In this document: in pieces, positions 36,601 to 48,384 of the stretch
How positions within the stretch are numbered: the first letter of the stretch is position 1
Layout: each line of letters begins with the position of its first letter
Source: Casuarius casuarius
Lineage: Eukaryota; Chordata; Aves; Casuariiformes; Casuariidae
Assembly (NCBI GenBank): GCA_003342895.1
Contig: PTFA01000395.1
Span: 10,394 to 74,393 of the forward strand
DNA length: 64,000 nt
Direction: 5' to 3'
Notes under the pieces: model-generated
Database searches by the model: none
The model's input: only the letters and a program-made list of their open reading frames with translations
Told to the model about the DNA's origin: nothing
Program-made: the position numbers and the translations under genes

Positions 36601-39600
36601 CTTTGAATTTGTGGGAGATGATTTTTGTAATGAAGTCACCTGTTTTTCTACAGAATATGTAGTTCATGCCTGTCGTTGAGAAATTCTCGTCCTATTTCCT
36701 GTCTGTGGGATAGAGGTGGAATTTGTATGTTCTGATTTTCTTTTTCTGTGGGTGGTATTCCTTTACCCTGGCTGTGAAAAGGTTTATTTTTCTATTAAAA
36801 TTCATTCTGCAGTGTTGGGAATGCCTCAGATGCCTAGTAGTAAGATAGTGACATGAAAATCTTGTCAGAGGTTGATGCACAGGGAAGAGAGCTTGTTGTA
36901 GCTGGCAGTCTCTAGTTGCTAATAAATAACCTGTTTTGTTTCACCTATCCCCTTGCCTGCCTTAGACTGGAGGTGGATAAAAGGGAAGAGGCAGATGGAT
37001 AATTACTTCAGCGTACTTAATGCCTTCATTGACAAAAAAGATAGCTACTACTCCATTCACCAGATAGGTAAGATGCTAAAGAGTTTGTCTGGATATTCTG
37101 TCTGGATTTCCCATGACTGTAGAACATCACTCCATGCTTATTTTAACAGCTTAGCCAAAAAAACTAGCAGGTTAGCTAGTATATGATATCATATTGCTTG
37201 TTTTCTGACATGATCTAGAACTGCCACTTTGCATTGTGGGTTATGATAGATTTTCTTGTTGGCTCCATGAACCTTTATGTTTGTCCAATGCTTTAGGCTG
37301 TGTTCAGCATCACTTTCCTTGCCTTGGTTAACTAAGATAAGGGAAAATGATATAGATGGTGTTGTCTCTAAGATAATTGTCTCTCTTGTAATATGAAATG
37401 ATTGCTGGATGAAGAAATTTGCACAAGTAGCAACGGAACTAAGAAAGGATCTCCTTTTAATACAAACTTTCCTGTTAAATAAAAGAGAGAGAGAGAGAAC
37501 GAGAACCAGCCTCCTCCAGTTTTTCCTATAGGTGTTAAGGTACCTACAGTTTCAGTAAGTGGTTATGGGGGTGCTCCTGGAAATCAAACACTCTAAATAA
37601 AATTTCTTCTATTGACAATATTGCTTTTTGGACTTCTGTATCATGGCCTTTTTAGGGAAGGGTTTGCTTTACAATCCCTGAGGACTTGTTTCTCTCTCCC
37701 ATCTCTTTTTGAGTAGATAAACCCAATTATCCTTTCTGAAGCTTGGAATCATAGAATAATTTAGGTTAGAGGTCTCTAGAGCACCACCCCCTCAAAGCAG
37801 AGTTAACTTTAAAGCTATGCTGCTCAAGGCCTTGTCTTGTAGCTTTTTAGTTGACTGTTTTTTGTAAGTTGCATGAACTTCTACACTAAGCTACCTCATG
37901 AAAGGGTAGATTCTGCTGACCCCAAAACATTTCCAAATAAGATTTTGTCCCTATTAAATACAAATTCTCATTAACATATTCGGAAGGGGCACAGTGAAGG
38001 TGAAATTATTTGCTAAATTATTTTGGTTTTGCTTGTAATGCAGCCCAGATGGGAGTTGGAGAGGGGAAATCCATAGGCCAATGGTACGGACCAAACACAG
38101 TCGCACAGGTGCTCAAGTAAGTGCTTGGTTTTTCCTTTTGAGCAAAGCAGTGGATTCATTTGGTTTGTAATACCTCCTGGCCTAAAGGCTTCTGCCCGTT
38201 GGCTGAAGCACAATGTTGAATGGTGTTAGCGGGCAACCTTCTTGACCTTGTCAACCTGGTCGGGCGGGAACTTTGAAAGAGCCCTTTTGTTACTCACATA
38301 CGGGCAGGATGTGAGAGAAAACTGAGTTCAAGGTGAGGACAACCCCTGAAAAATCTCTCTCTGCACCCCACAAATCACGTGCTTGCTGCTGGAACTAAAT
38401 GCAATGCTTCTTGCATCAGACCAGAAGCAACTGTCAAAGTAGATGGTCATTGTCATTTAGATCTGTGCCAGCATCTGAGAGCTGCCTCTGCTGACCTGAT
38501 AACAATGTCATCATCATCAGAGGGCTGCTGACAGCCCATCAAATGTATAATGCACTAGCATAGGAAAGCATAAATACTTGCTGTCTGGCTTCTCTGGTGG
38601 CAGGCAGTGGATCAGAGCTGTGCTGGAGCATGGACTGCCTTTAGTAATTGGGACATGGTAAAACCAGTCATATTTGGCCCCTGCTGTCTTTTCAGGAACA
38701 CTTTTCCTCCTGTCACTATGCTTTCCTCGCTTCTTTCATTAGATGAGCTGGGAGCTCCCTGGTACAGGCTGCGATTGCCAAAAAACAGATCTCCCAGTTC
38801 AGATGTATGCCCATTTCACCCAGAATATGTTATAGGCCATTAGAGGATATTTGGGAAAGAGTGATTCTCTTCCCCCGCCCAGCCCCGCCCCCCATGCTGT
38901 CTCACTTTCTGGCAACCACCAGGTATAGGACTTCAAGTTAAAGACTTTTATCTGGGCTATTTTATTTAATAGCTGCTGACAAATTCACAGGTGTGATCCC
39001 ATTTGCAACCTATTTATATTTCTGGCCCTTATAACTAGTGGCAATGAATTCTACAGCTCTGATACATGCATGAAAATATATTTTACAGCATAATTGATGA
39101 AAATTACTCTCTCCTAATCCACTTTCTCCTCTTTGATACATCACCATTTTTGTCTTGTGTATTGTAATGAGTCCTTACTTATTCTTTTTTTTAACTTTTC
39201 CTCTAGAAAACTTGCCACTTTTGATACGTGGAGTTCACTAGCAGTGCATATAGCCATGGACAACACTGTAGTGATGGAAGAAATTAGTAAGTATCACACA
39301 GAGGTAGAATGTGATGTGCCTTGTGGCAGCCAGAAGCCGGGGAAGAACTGGAAAGCATATAGTAATAGAGCACAATAAACTCGAAGTAAACATTCTGTCT
39401 TAAAGCTGTGACTAAGTGTGCTAAAAGCAAATGAGAATTGCTGTTTTAGGGCAAGGAGGCCCCTTGTTTTGTTTTTGCTTTGTCTGATAAAGCCTCTGAC
39501 TTGACGTTCTGGCCTCTGGATCTGGAGAGAAGGACCTGCTGACCTTCAGACAATAGTTGGGAGCTACATGGGAGGTAGTGTCAAACTGTTTATGGCTACA

Positions 39601-42600
39601 TGTAGCGAGCAGTAAATGGCTGCTTCCTCTCTCTTTTAATGGGGTAGAAATGTCTCTGCCATTAGGCAGAATAAGAAAGCTGGAACAGATCTCTGAAAAT
39701 GAACAAAATTGACCCCCCCAAAAAAATCTGAAGAAAGGAAGCCATCTCCGGAGATACCTTTTAAGGAGTGGTTACTGTTTTCTAGTGCCTCCTGACAATA
39801 GGATGACTTTGGAGGCTAATAATAAGCTGTGGAACCTGTTCATACCTAGCATGCTTGCTCAGGCTTCAGTGCCCAGGTAGCCAAAGCCAAATGGCTGAAT
39901 CACTGCTTGCTGCAGTCCTGCATGGTCCTGGCCCCGCCATCCTCCCACTCTCTTGCTCTAGTGCTCGTGAGACCCTAACTCCATGAGGTTGTGCACTTAC
40001 CCAGCACAAAACATTCAGTGTTTTGTGCCAGGTTGGTGTGCTGAAATGACACACAAAACAGTCCAGTGAGTGCTGTACCTGGTGCAAAGTTAAGGGTGGG
40101 ATCACAGCAGATAGCTGTTAGATTGGCTTAGGCTGCCATGGAGCTGAAACAGGCAAGGATGGTTTATCCTTACAGTGCAGGGTTGTCATTTTTCAAAGTC
40201 GCATGTCTTACCAGTTAGTCTTGGTTGAGAGGCCAAGAAACTGAAGACCTGGTTGAGCAGAAGTGCATGTCTAACCTCAAGTACCAGTAGTCCCGTGAAG
40301 TCATGTGCTGATGTTCTTGGCTTAAACAAGGGCCAGCATAAAGACAGGAATTGGGTTGATTTCACCTTTAGCCTGAAAAAACTGCTTCTAAACTGAGGCA
40401 TGCTGGCTGTAAGGCTTGGGTGTGCTGCAGTCTCTTGCCTGTGTGGCTTGTGTTGACTACTGACATCACTTCAAGTAACAGTTCCATACGGTTTATAATG
40501 TGGGGTTTTTTGTTTGTTTTCTCAAATGTGAATCACAGTGTACCATTTTCTAGGACCTAAAAGTGACTGTGCGAATGTGTCTGTGTTATATGTCTGTATG
40601 TTTGTGCTTATATATGTCATGCCCTAAACATCTGTGGACAGTGAAGCATTCGGAAGTTAATGCTGTTTTCTATATCTATTAAACTCAGTTGGTAATACTG
40701 TAGTGGGCAGCTGTTCTTCCCAAGGTGAACAGGAAATGCTTTTTGCTACTGCAGTGAAAAAACATCCCTGTATTTATCTCTTTGGAGTCAGTCCACTGTA
40801 TCAGAAAGGTGATTTTTAATGCAGGTTTGGGGGATCCAGTGCATCAGAAAGGTGGGGAGAAACCAAGAGAGTAAACCCAGTAGCTGACAGAAGCAGTAGC
40901 AGGGAAGATGCAGTCTCAGCTCTTTGGAACGTGTTTGCGGTAAACCGTTTGAATCCAGGAAGCTTTAGGTAGGTTCCACTGTGCTGTGGGATGATAGTGC
41001 TGCCAAACCTACCGAAGAAGCAGGATGAATTTAATCTGTGCTGAGCTCCCTGCTGCTTAAACTAGGGTTGAATATGTTCATATCACAATGCAGGACTGCC
41101 AGATAGTTTGCCTGATGAGGAAACCTACGGCTGTCATTGCACCCACCCCCTGGTGATAGCCCCAGATTGGCAGCTGTATTGGGCCCAAGTGATCATCAGA
41201 ACAGGCAGGCAGCTACAACAAAGAAACCAGGATCCTTACTGTTTTAATGAGATAATTCACTACAAATCATGACTGTTCCAGTTTTCTCAGGACGTCTGGC
41301 AACTATGGCATGTGTGTGTATAATATAGAGAGAGACAGAGATAGATGCATATATAGATATCTATATATAGATCCATATAGATAGACATGCATGTTCTCCC
41401 TCATAAAGTATACAGAGCAATTATAAATTGTTCAGTGCAGGTTGTCTCTCATACTGATTTGGGCATCTGTTGCACCACAGACAGCTGTGAGAATAACACT
41501 GTGACTTTCTAAAGACAAGAAGCTGAGAAGTCCTAAAGTTCGTTGCTAGAGGACTGGTTACAGCAAGAACATTTTTAAAGATGGCTTAGTGGACATGAAA
41601 GTAACAGATACTTTGCAGAGAAAAACCACTCTGTTAGAAAGCAATGCTGTACAACCAGCTAAAGTGTACCTCCTGAAGTGATTCCTGAGACGTTAGTTTG
41701 GAGCTTTTTTTTCTTTTCTTTTCTTTTTTTTTTCCTTAACTCGGGGTATAGCATTCCCTCCTTAATGAGCTGGGATTCGGACCTTTAGTAGTCAGCAAAC
41801 ACCTTGTTGAAATTGCTGGTAATGAAGGTGCTTGCTTACATTTTCCTATCTGCTAGAGTGTCATGGCATTCAGCTCGGGCAAGGAATAAATCAGATGAGT
41901 CTCTGGCACACTATCTACTTGGCTTTGGCTTCACAGTCAAAATGCTGTGGGTTCTTCTGTTTTGTTTTATCACATCTACACACACATGCACACATACCTA
42001 GCAAATAGTGGAACTGGCCAGTGAGACAGGTAGGCTTAGAGGTGTTTCTATACCAGAATTTACCTAATCTGGTTGTATCGTTTACTGCTGGTGTGTTTGT
42101 CAAGCCTTTAGAATGGGAATGCATAGTGTTTATGTCATGGGTATGCCCTGAGGAGTTGCATTGCCTTATATCTTACAGGCAAAGCTTATGCTAAAATTGC
42201 AGAATTTAGTGATTAATCTGCTTTAGGTCTCTTAAGTAGCTTCTGAATGATCCCTGATTAAATCTCTAAAGGTTTTAATGACCCTTTAGGAAAATGACAT
42301 CTTTCAAATGTCTGAATCTCTATCTTTGATTGCACTCTGGGATTGTTTTGGTTTGACTTGCTTGACTTTTGCAATATTTTTAACCAGAGAAAGTCTCTAA
42401 GTCTTACAAACTACTGTAAACATATACCATGTTCATATCTTGTTACAGAGCAAATTACAAGTGAAACTTTTCTGTGTTAAGCCCTAATATTTTAACACTG
42501 GTATCCTCATCCACTTCAATTCTAGGGTTTTTGGGGTTTTTTTTGGGGGGGGGGTCCCCCTCTTTTCTTCTTTCTGCCTACTTGCTCTCTGATTTCAGGA

Positions 42601-45600
42601 CTTTTGCCTGTCCTCCCGATCAAATTGTTTTAACCTTGTTGATGATCATGGTTGCTTAGTTGTTCACCTGCTGGAAGCATTTGCATTTTAATCACCCACT
42701 AAATGTTGGCTGGGAGTACAGCATGCCTTGGCATAACCTTGATGTAAGCTCAGATGAAATTCTGAGCTCTGTCAGAAGCCCTTTAGGGATCAGAGCACTG
42801 GACCTCTTTAAACTTTTTTTTTTTTTTAAAGCGCTGTAAGCTTTTGATAAATACCAGTTGTTGGTCAGAGGTGGAATAGAATTATTCAAGGTCCAGAAGC
42901 TGAGGTTGTTCCTGATGCTTTCTGCTCATGTTCCCTTTCTGTAGGGCGGTTGTGCCAGTCCAACTTCTCATGTGCTGGAGCTGCAGCATTCCCTGCTGTG
43001 GAGTCAGACCTGCTCTATAACGGGTACCCAGAGGAAGCAGGGGTTAGAGATAGGCTCTCACTATGGAAGCCATTGGTGCTGCTGATACCTCTCCGTCTTG
43101 GGCTCACAGAAATCAATGAGGCCTATATTGAAACACTAAAGGTAGGGGATCTGGAGCTGAATTCCTGGTGTTTTGACGCTTAAAGACCCTGCTGTGAATT
43201 AAGTCATTTCTGGAATCTGGTTTTGGGACAAAAATGCTCAGAAGTAATTGTCCTATTTTTTCAAAAGAAAAATGTGTTTAGACACAATTCTTGCTGGAGG
43301 CCCAGATGTGGGTTCCTGCAGGGTTTAGTCATAAAAATGGGATTTTTTTGAGGATCTTATCTCATGACTTAATCTCAGTCCCTGTCTGCGTATAGATAGT
43401 ATCAACCTGCTGAACCATTTGTTGAGCACAACTGCTGCCCTGTGCTTGGTAGCAACCTGAACCTTAATGAATGTCGCACTGCAAACTTGCTTGTGGCTCC
43501 AGCATTGGAGCATGTACTGCAGACTGTGGGTATAAGTTGGCTGATGATTGCAGTGGGGAATAAGAGAAGGTTGCCAAGTTTGGGATGTATAAAGTCCATG
43601 CCTAAGACTGATAGCAAGACAACATGCATCCTGTCTCTCAACTGTATGGATAAGACAGCTCCAAATGCAGGCTATGAAATTTGCCCTTTATTCAGTAAAC
43701 AGTGGATAATGCAGCAAGATACAGAAGCTAGATACAGACTATTTCCTAAATGGCCATTCCCTTGGGAGAGGACGTGCAACTTGGTGGGAAGTCCTAGTCC
43801 TGCTGAAATAGAGGGGATCTTGCCACTGACTGCAGCAGTCAGGACTTTGCCCACACTGAGTGCTGGAATAGTGCTACCTTCTTCATCTGGTCTACTTGTG
43901 TGTTCCTGTCACCATTTTAAAGGTGTTTCTGAGCTGCTTCCCTGTCCCTTGAAGGCCCTGTGTTGCAGCCTTCCCCCTTTCTGGCAGAGCTTCTCTCCAG
44001 AAATGGCTGGTTTTGCTGCTAGAGTTGCTGATTTTCAGTGTCCCAGTCTTTCCTTCCCACTGTATTTTTGGATGTTTGCTTTTGTTGCCACTTGCTGTCT
44101 CATTGTCTGTCAGCTGTGTGTTTTCTGTATTGCTTTTGCAGCACTGCTTCATGATGCCCCAGTCCCTGGGAGTGATCGGAGGGAAGCCGAACAGTGCTCA
44201 CTACTTCATTGGCTACGTAGGTGAGTGCTCAGCCATCTCCTCAGAGTACTGCAAAGAGTTACCAAGCGTCGCCCCCCCATGCCCTCAGCTGGAAATGCTT
44301 GTGGGCCACTACAGCTCTCCTGCTTAGATCGTGGGGCAGGCTGGGGGGCTCCTCTTTCCTGCAGGAGGAGTGGAAGGCTGCTGTGGGCTGAACCTCTTTT
44401 GAAGGATCTGGGTGGTGTAGCATGGGGCAAGTGCCATAGTACAAGCCTTAAAACTTTCACTGTGTAACACTAAATCCTGTCCACAAAGATATCTGTATAG
44501 TGACCTCTTTCTAGATTCAGAGCTGACCTCCCTTCACAGGACGTTGGAGCTGTCCTTAGTTGTTACCTTTCTGAAAACCTATGAACTGTTGCCCTTCCAC
44601 TCTCCTCCTTTCTGCCCTTCCACTCTCTGTCTGAGACCCCAAGCTGGTTGTGCTTCAGATTTCTGGAGCTGACTCTAGTATTCACAGGACCCTGGAAGAC
44701 TTGTGCAGGAACAGTATTCAAACAGTGCATGTACCATGAGCCCAGAGTGTCCCTGCAGAGTGGGCACTGTGTTTCTGCTGACAGCTGGCCCTTTGCCTAG
44801 ATGAGAAGCTTTTGGGGAAGTAGCTGAAAGCAAGTTGTCTCTAGAACATGGATTCCTGTGTAGGGACTCTAGAGCTGTCTCTGTCATCACTCTTCCTCCT
44901 CCTTCTATCTCACCATTTACTTCTCAGAAAAGCAACTTCTGCCATAATTCTTCCTGTTCATGTCTCCTTGCCTGTCTGTCCAGGTGAGGAGCTCATTTAT
45001 CTGGATCCCCATACTACACAGCCTGCAGTGGAGCCCAACGAGAGCGGCTGTCTCCCTGATGAAAGCTTCCACTGCCAGCACCCTCCTTGCAGAATGAGCA
45101 TTGCCGAGCTTGACCCTTCCATTGCGGTGGTGCGTTCCTGCTGCATGTTTCCATGCTGGCTCTTGATCACCTGAAGTAGCAGTGTGGTGGTCCCTCAGTA
45201 TCACAGCCGTCCCTTTCCCCAGGGCAAAGGAAGGGGTGACAGGTTGGGTACTCCACAGGTGTATTGTGTTCTGGGCAAGTGCGGCCAATGGGTTTCAGTA
45301 ACAGTAACTTTGGTAAATAAGCTCCTCTTGTAGGAAGCAGTTTGGTACAGCGAAATTCCCTTTGCGTTGCAATTAAGTGACATTCTCCATGGGTCTTCTC
45401 CTCTCAAGTCTCTTTAGTCTGGGCTTTCCTTCCTTTTGAAGGACTGATCTGAATCCAGTTGTGCTGCTGGATTCGATGTGCTTTCTGCTTTCTGTTGAAT
45501 CTGAGATGATTGCCCTTTGTTTCCAATGGACTGTTTCTATCCAAGATTCCTTCTGCCGGAGAGCAGACTATTACATTGATGCTTCCAGCACTTGGGTAGT

Positions 45601-48384
45601 CTGGTTACGTGAGTCTATGGGGAGTCTTCAGGTTAGCAGGGCAGTGTAATCTGTGGTTTAAAGGAAGGTAATTAGAAGTGGTGTAACTGCTTGCAGTCCT
45701 GGTCATGTTGCTTGCCATTAATATAAGGCCTTCTGACTGAAATGATCAGTCTGTAATCATACAAAGATAACAAATTCTTTTTTTCAGGGCTTTTTCTGCA
45801 ACACAGAGGAGGACTTTAATGATTGGTGCCAGCAAATCAAAAAGGTTTGTGTTCAAGTATATCACTGGGAAGGGAACACAGGTTATTGTCTTATTTCCAG
45901 GATTCCACACAGACGGCATGTTCTCTGTAGCATGCTCCCGTTTTAAAGAGTACAGAAATAGTATCTTAAAGCACCAGAAAAAATATAGCTCTGAAATTCT
46001 GCTGCTGATATGAATCAAAGATTTGAGAAATGTTTTTTCAGCTGCACTGAAGTCCAACAGATTGGTATCTCCTCTTAGACTCAGAACACCTTGAGTACAG
46101 AGGTGTTTGTTCTCACAGTTCTGCTCTTCCTCCACAGCTGTCCCTGGTAAGAGGAGCATTGCCAATGTTTGAGCTGGTAGAACGCCAGCCATCACATTTC
46201 TCCAACCCTGATGTTCTGAATCTCACACCAGGTAAGGCAACGCAGGGAGGCAGAGCTAAGGGTGAGTTTTCTGAAAATGTGTGGAATTGCACAGTGACTT
46301 CTGGTTCGTTCCTGTTTGGCCTAGAGTTTGATCTGGAGTTCTTAGGTCAATTGATCTAGTTCTTTCGGCTTTGAACATATCTCAGTATCTCAGGATTATT
46401 TTCAGGTTGAGCCTGTGAATGCTGACTGGAAAAAGCAAATTCACAAGCTGTTACAGTAATATGAACCTATGATTTCTAAAGGAATAATTGGAAAAATTGT
46501 AAGGGTCCATTGAAAAGGCTGAGAACCATTGAGCTTCTGGGTACTGGAAACAGTTAAAGACAGTGCTGGTCAAATTTAGTTCCAGTGTGAGGGATTCCTT
46601 CCTCTTGCATGTGCCACTACCAGTGCTTAGCCCTGATGATGCAAAAAAGAACAAGTGCTGGGCAGTATCTCTGCTGTCAGGCTCAGTTTATCATGTTAAT
46701 AATGGGCATGAACATTGCTGGAGATAAAGAGCCATTTGCAGCTTCTGCTGAGTGGAGTGAGTATGTGTGGATAAACTTCCCCTATCACCAGGCATTGTTT
46801 GTGTCCTGTCACTTGTGTCCTGCACTCAGTCCTTCCTTGCTATTTCTCTTTATCTCCTTGTCTCTCTTAGCATGATCTTTCAAAGCCTTTCTTATCTCAC
46901 TCTGCCCCTTCCTCCAGGAGTATTCAATTCCCTTAAACTGTCTATTGATCCTTGTCTTTATTAAATTATTCCTAATTGCTGCCTTTTTTCCCTTTTAAAA
47001 ATGTTTTTGTAATGGGCTACTTGTCTTTTACTTCCCTCCCCCTGCTTTAGGTTGTAGGCTCTCTCCCATCTATTATGGCCATTCTGTTTCTCTTACCATC
47101 CTAGCTCTCCCTAGAGGGATTAATGATGTTCCCACTCTCGTGAATGTCCAGTCCCTTCTTCTCATTTTCCCTGATTGGTTGGGAACTCCTCTATTTTACT
47201 TAGGTGAAGGGGGCAACTCCTCTGAGAAGCATCTCTGGAAGTTGCGCTGCCAGCACCCATGAGCACTACTGTTTGATCAGGAACAGTGGCATTTGTGCAC
47301 ACCACCACAGGATTAAACAGTTTGTTACAAAATGCATGGAGGGGTTTGTAGCCTTGTGTTCCTCTGTTCCCAACAATCAACTATTGCAGTTTAGCTTTTG
47401 GCTGGCTGGTTGTTCTTACCAAATCTAATGCATGCTTTCTTGAAGCCTGAGCTAATAGAGATTTCTTTACTTCCCAGCCTTGCCCCTACCCTCTCACCTG
47501 AATTTCCCCTATGGTAAAGCTGCTTCCCCTGTAGGTGTGTGCTCCTCTTCACCATGGAGTTGGAAGAATGGATGTGAGGGAGCAAATATGTTCCCCTCCC
47601 TTGCAAAATGGAATGTATCAATTGCTTTTGGGAGGGGACGTGAGTGACAAAGACAAGCAGAAAAGGGAATAGGGTGCAATGAGGCAAAACAATGTTCATA
47701 TGAGTATACTATAATCAGTTCTTGGGGTAACTGGCAAATGTCTTCTATGATGGAACAAGGGCTTACTCTATAGTTGGTTTCAGCTGAGTGACAGCCTCTG
47801 GCAAGTTGTGCAATTACTTTTGCTCTCTTTGGATCAAAAGCAACTATAGCAGAAAATGAGCCACACATTCTAGTACATGGAAAAATAAATGTTCCCATAT
47901 GACTTAATTGGGCTGTGAGTCTTAGTGGATATTAATCCACACCTGAGCAAGTTCTCCCATCTGAGCCTCTTCAGGCAGAACTGTATTCTTCTGATACAGA
48001 GCTGCTGCACAGGAAGAACTGTACAAAGAACAGTCACAACAGAAAGTTGCACCACGCTAGGGTTGTGCCAGGATCTGTGAAACCTGGTGTATCTATTGTG
48101 CACCACATAATTCTCTCCAGTGCATTGTCCTAGCTACTGACACATGCCGGTTCTCATCCCCCCTCAGAGCCTTCGCTCAGGTGTGTCATGGTGCCTCTTG
48201 CACATGCAGGCCTGTGACTCCAGTCCTGCTGTCATCCAGCTGCTGGTATTATTACGATGCAAAGCAGCCAGTATGTGCCATGGAGGTGGTGCTCTCTTTT
48301 TCTCTTGCAGACTCCTCCGATGCCGACAGATTGGAAAGGTTCTTTGACTCAGAAGATGAAGACTTCGAAATCTTATCCCTTTGA
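24633..48384 (+). CDS. ATG4B: ATG4B, autophagy cysteine protease, complete in 13 exons
   Basis: Join of 24633-24642, 30771-30869, 31411-31482, 35710-35808, 36966-37067, 38044-38116, 39207-39286, 42945-43141, 44142-44220, 44984-45129, 45788-45844, 46138-46231 and 48311-48384. The total is 1182 bases, 393 residues plus stop, the same length as human ATG4B. All introns are GT-AG and all phases close. ATG4B is a cytosolic C54-family protease that processes LC3/GABARAP precursors and removes them from lipid. Seen: catalytic Cys in DTGWGCMLRC (C73 here, C74 in human because one residue is missing near position 14), Asp278 and His280 in YLDPH, the N-terminal LIR YDTL (8-11) and the C-terminal LIR FEIL (388-391). 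The start ATGGAC has G at -3 and +4. It diverges from THAP4 and converges on DTYMK. Confidence 0.98.
24761..24783 (+). repeat. GGCCC pentamer repeat
   Basis: About four units of CCCGG just downstream of ATG4B exon 1, within the CpG island. Confidence 0.85.
25731..25770 (+). repeat. Perfect 20-base tandem duplication
   Basis: TAGCAGCCTTCTTGTAAAGG occurs twice back to back in ATG4B intron 1. Confidence 0.95.
26945..26970 (+). repeat. T13G13 homopolymer junction
   Basis: Thirteen T are followed directly by thirteen G in ATG4B intron 1. Confidence 0.95.
28945..28969 (+). repeat. GGGGAT short minisatellite
   Basis: About four units of GATGGG in a row in ATG4B intron 1. The spaced G-triplets could form a G-quadruplex. 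Confidence 0.85.
30771..30869 (+). CDS. ATG4B: ATG4B exon 2
   Basis: Encodes residues 4-36, ATLTYDTLRFEYEDFPE and then TKEPVWILGRKYSVFT. It contains the N-terminal LC3-interacting motif YDTL. Acceptor TTTCTAG, donor GTATTT. Confidence 0.97.
31411..31482 (+). CDS. ATG4B: ATG4B exon 3
   Basis: Encodes about residues 37-60, EKEEILLDVTSRLWFTYR and then KNFPAI. Acceptor TTTTTAG, donor GTAAGTG. Confidence 0.97.
31483..35709 (+). other. ATG4B intron 3
   Basis: A 4.2 kb intron with a T21C8 pyrimidine tract at 32156-32184 and an ACC/GCC-rich then C-rich stretch at about 33685-33714. No exon or interspersed repeat was recognised. The short introns 2 (30870-31410) and 4 (35809-36965) likewise show nothing beyond splice signals. 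Confidence 0.75.
32156..32184 (+). repeat. T21C8 polypyrimidine tract
   Basis: A 29-base pure pyrimidine run in ATG4B intron 3. Confidence 0.95.
35710..35808 (+). CDS. ATG4B: ATG4B exon 4 (catalytic cysteine)
   Basis: Encodes GGTGPTSDTGWGCMLRC and then GQMIFAQALVCRHLGR. The cysteine of WGC is the protease nucleophile. Acceptor TTATAG, donor GTAAAC. Confidence 0.98.
36966..37067 (+). CDS. ATG4B: ATG4B exon 5
   Basis: Encodes DWRWIKGKRQMDNYF and then SVLNAFIDKKDSYYSIHQI. The human protein has TQRKRQPDSYF at the first part, so the WIKGKRQM stretch differs. Acceptor CCTTAG, donor GTAAGA. Confidence 0.97.
37483..37498 (+). repeat. AG microsatellite
   Basis: About eight AG units in ATG4B intron 5. 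Confidence 0.9.
37745..37850 (-). mobile_element. CR1 LINE, short inverted 3' fragment
   Basis: AATCATAGAATAATTTAGG followed by a diverged CTCAAAGCAGAGTTAAC and GCTGCTCAAGGCC matches the reverse complement of a CR1 3' end. It lies in ATG4B intron 5, antisense to the gene. Confidence 0.65.
38044..38116 (+). CDS. ATG4B: ATG4B exon 6 (substrate-gating tryptophan)
   Basis: Encodes AQMGVGEGKSIGQWYGP and then NTVAQVL. It contains the IGQWYGPN segment whose Trp (W142 in human) packs over the active site. Acceptor AATGCAG, donor GTAAGTG. Confidence 0.97.
39207..39286 (+). CDS. ATG4B: ATG4B exon 7
   Basis: Encodes KKLATFDTWSSLAVHIA and then MDNTVVMEEI. Acceptor CTCTAG, donor GTAAGTAT. Confidence 0.97.
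39287..42944 (+). other. ATG4B intron 7
   Basis: A 3.7 kb intron with a TATA/GATA-type simple repeat at about 41311-41392 and a T/G-rich homopolymer stretch at 42527-42554. No exon was recognised. Confidence 0.75.
41311..41392 (+). repeat. TG/AG/GATA compound simple repeat
   Basis: Imperfect TG, GAGA and ATAGATAT units in a row in ATG4B intron 7. Confidence 0.85.
42945..43141 (+). CDS. ATG4B: ATG4B exon 8 (variable loop)
   Basis: Encodes RRLCQSNFSCAGAAAFPAVE and onward to EINEAYIETLK, about residues 179-244. The middle (VESDLLYNGYPEEAGVRDR) diverges from human and has one extra residue, which restores the numbering lost in exon 2. Acceptor CTGTAG, donor GTAGGG. Confidence 0.96.
44142..44220 (+). 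CDS. ATG4B: ATG4B exon 9
   Basis: Encodes HCFMMPQSLGVIGGKPNS and then AHYFIGYV, residues 245-270. Acceptor TTTGCAG, donor GTGAGTG. Confidence 0.97.
44984..45129 (+). CDS. ATG4B: ATG4B exon 10 (catalytic Asp and His)
   Basis: Encodes GEELIYLDPHTTQPAVEP and onward to SIAELDPSIAV, residues 271-319. Asp278 and His280 in LDPH complete the catalytic triad. Acceptor TGTCCAG; donor GTGCGT is slightly weak. Confidence 0.97.
45788..45844 (+). CDS. ATG4B: ATG4B exon 11
   Basis: Encodes GFFCNTEEDFNDWCQQIKK, residues 320-338. Acceptor TTTTCAG, donor GTTTGTG. Confidence 0.97.
46138..46231 (+). CDS. ATG4B: ATG4B exon 12
   Basis: Encodes LSLVRGALPMFELVERQ and then PSHFSNPDVLNLTP, residues 339-369. Acceptor TCCACAG, donor GTAAGGC. 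Confidence 0.96.
48311..48384 (+). CDS. ATG4B: ATG4B exon 13 (C-terminal LIR and stop)
   Basis: Encodes DSSDADRLERFFDSEDED and then FEILSL before TGA. The acidic stretch plus FEIL is the C-terminal LC3-interacting motif. Acceptor CTTGCAG. Confidence 0.98.

Larger units (their letters stand above)
37068..39206 (+). other. ATG4B introns 5 and 6
   Basis: The introns flank exon 6 (38044-38116). Intron 5 contains an AG microsatellite (37483-37498) and a short inverted CR1 3' end (about 37745-37850). Nothing was recognised in intron 6. Confidence 0.75.
43142..48310 (+). other. ATG4B introns 8 to 12
   Basis: Introns of 1000, 763, 658, 293 and 2079 bases, each with GT-AG ends. Apart from exons 9-12 I recognise no coding, RNA or repeat feature. 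An open frame through intron 8 (43442-44224) is not in the exon 9 frame and is treated as chance. Confidence 0.75.

Noticed and set aside
43442..44224. Open frame of 260 codons on the plus strand
   Set aside because: It runs through ATG4B intron 8 and into exon 9 in the wrong frame. The protein shows no family resemblance and exon 9 is fully explained by ATG4B.
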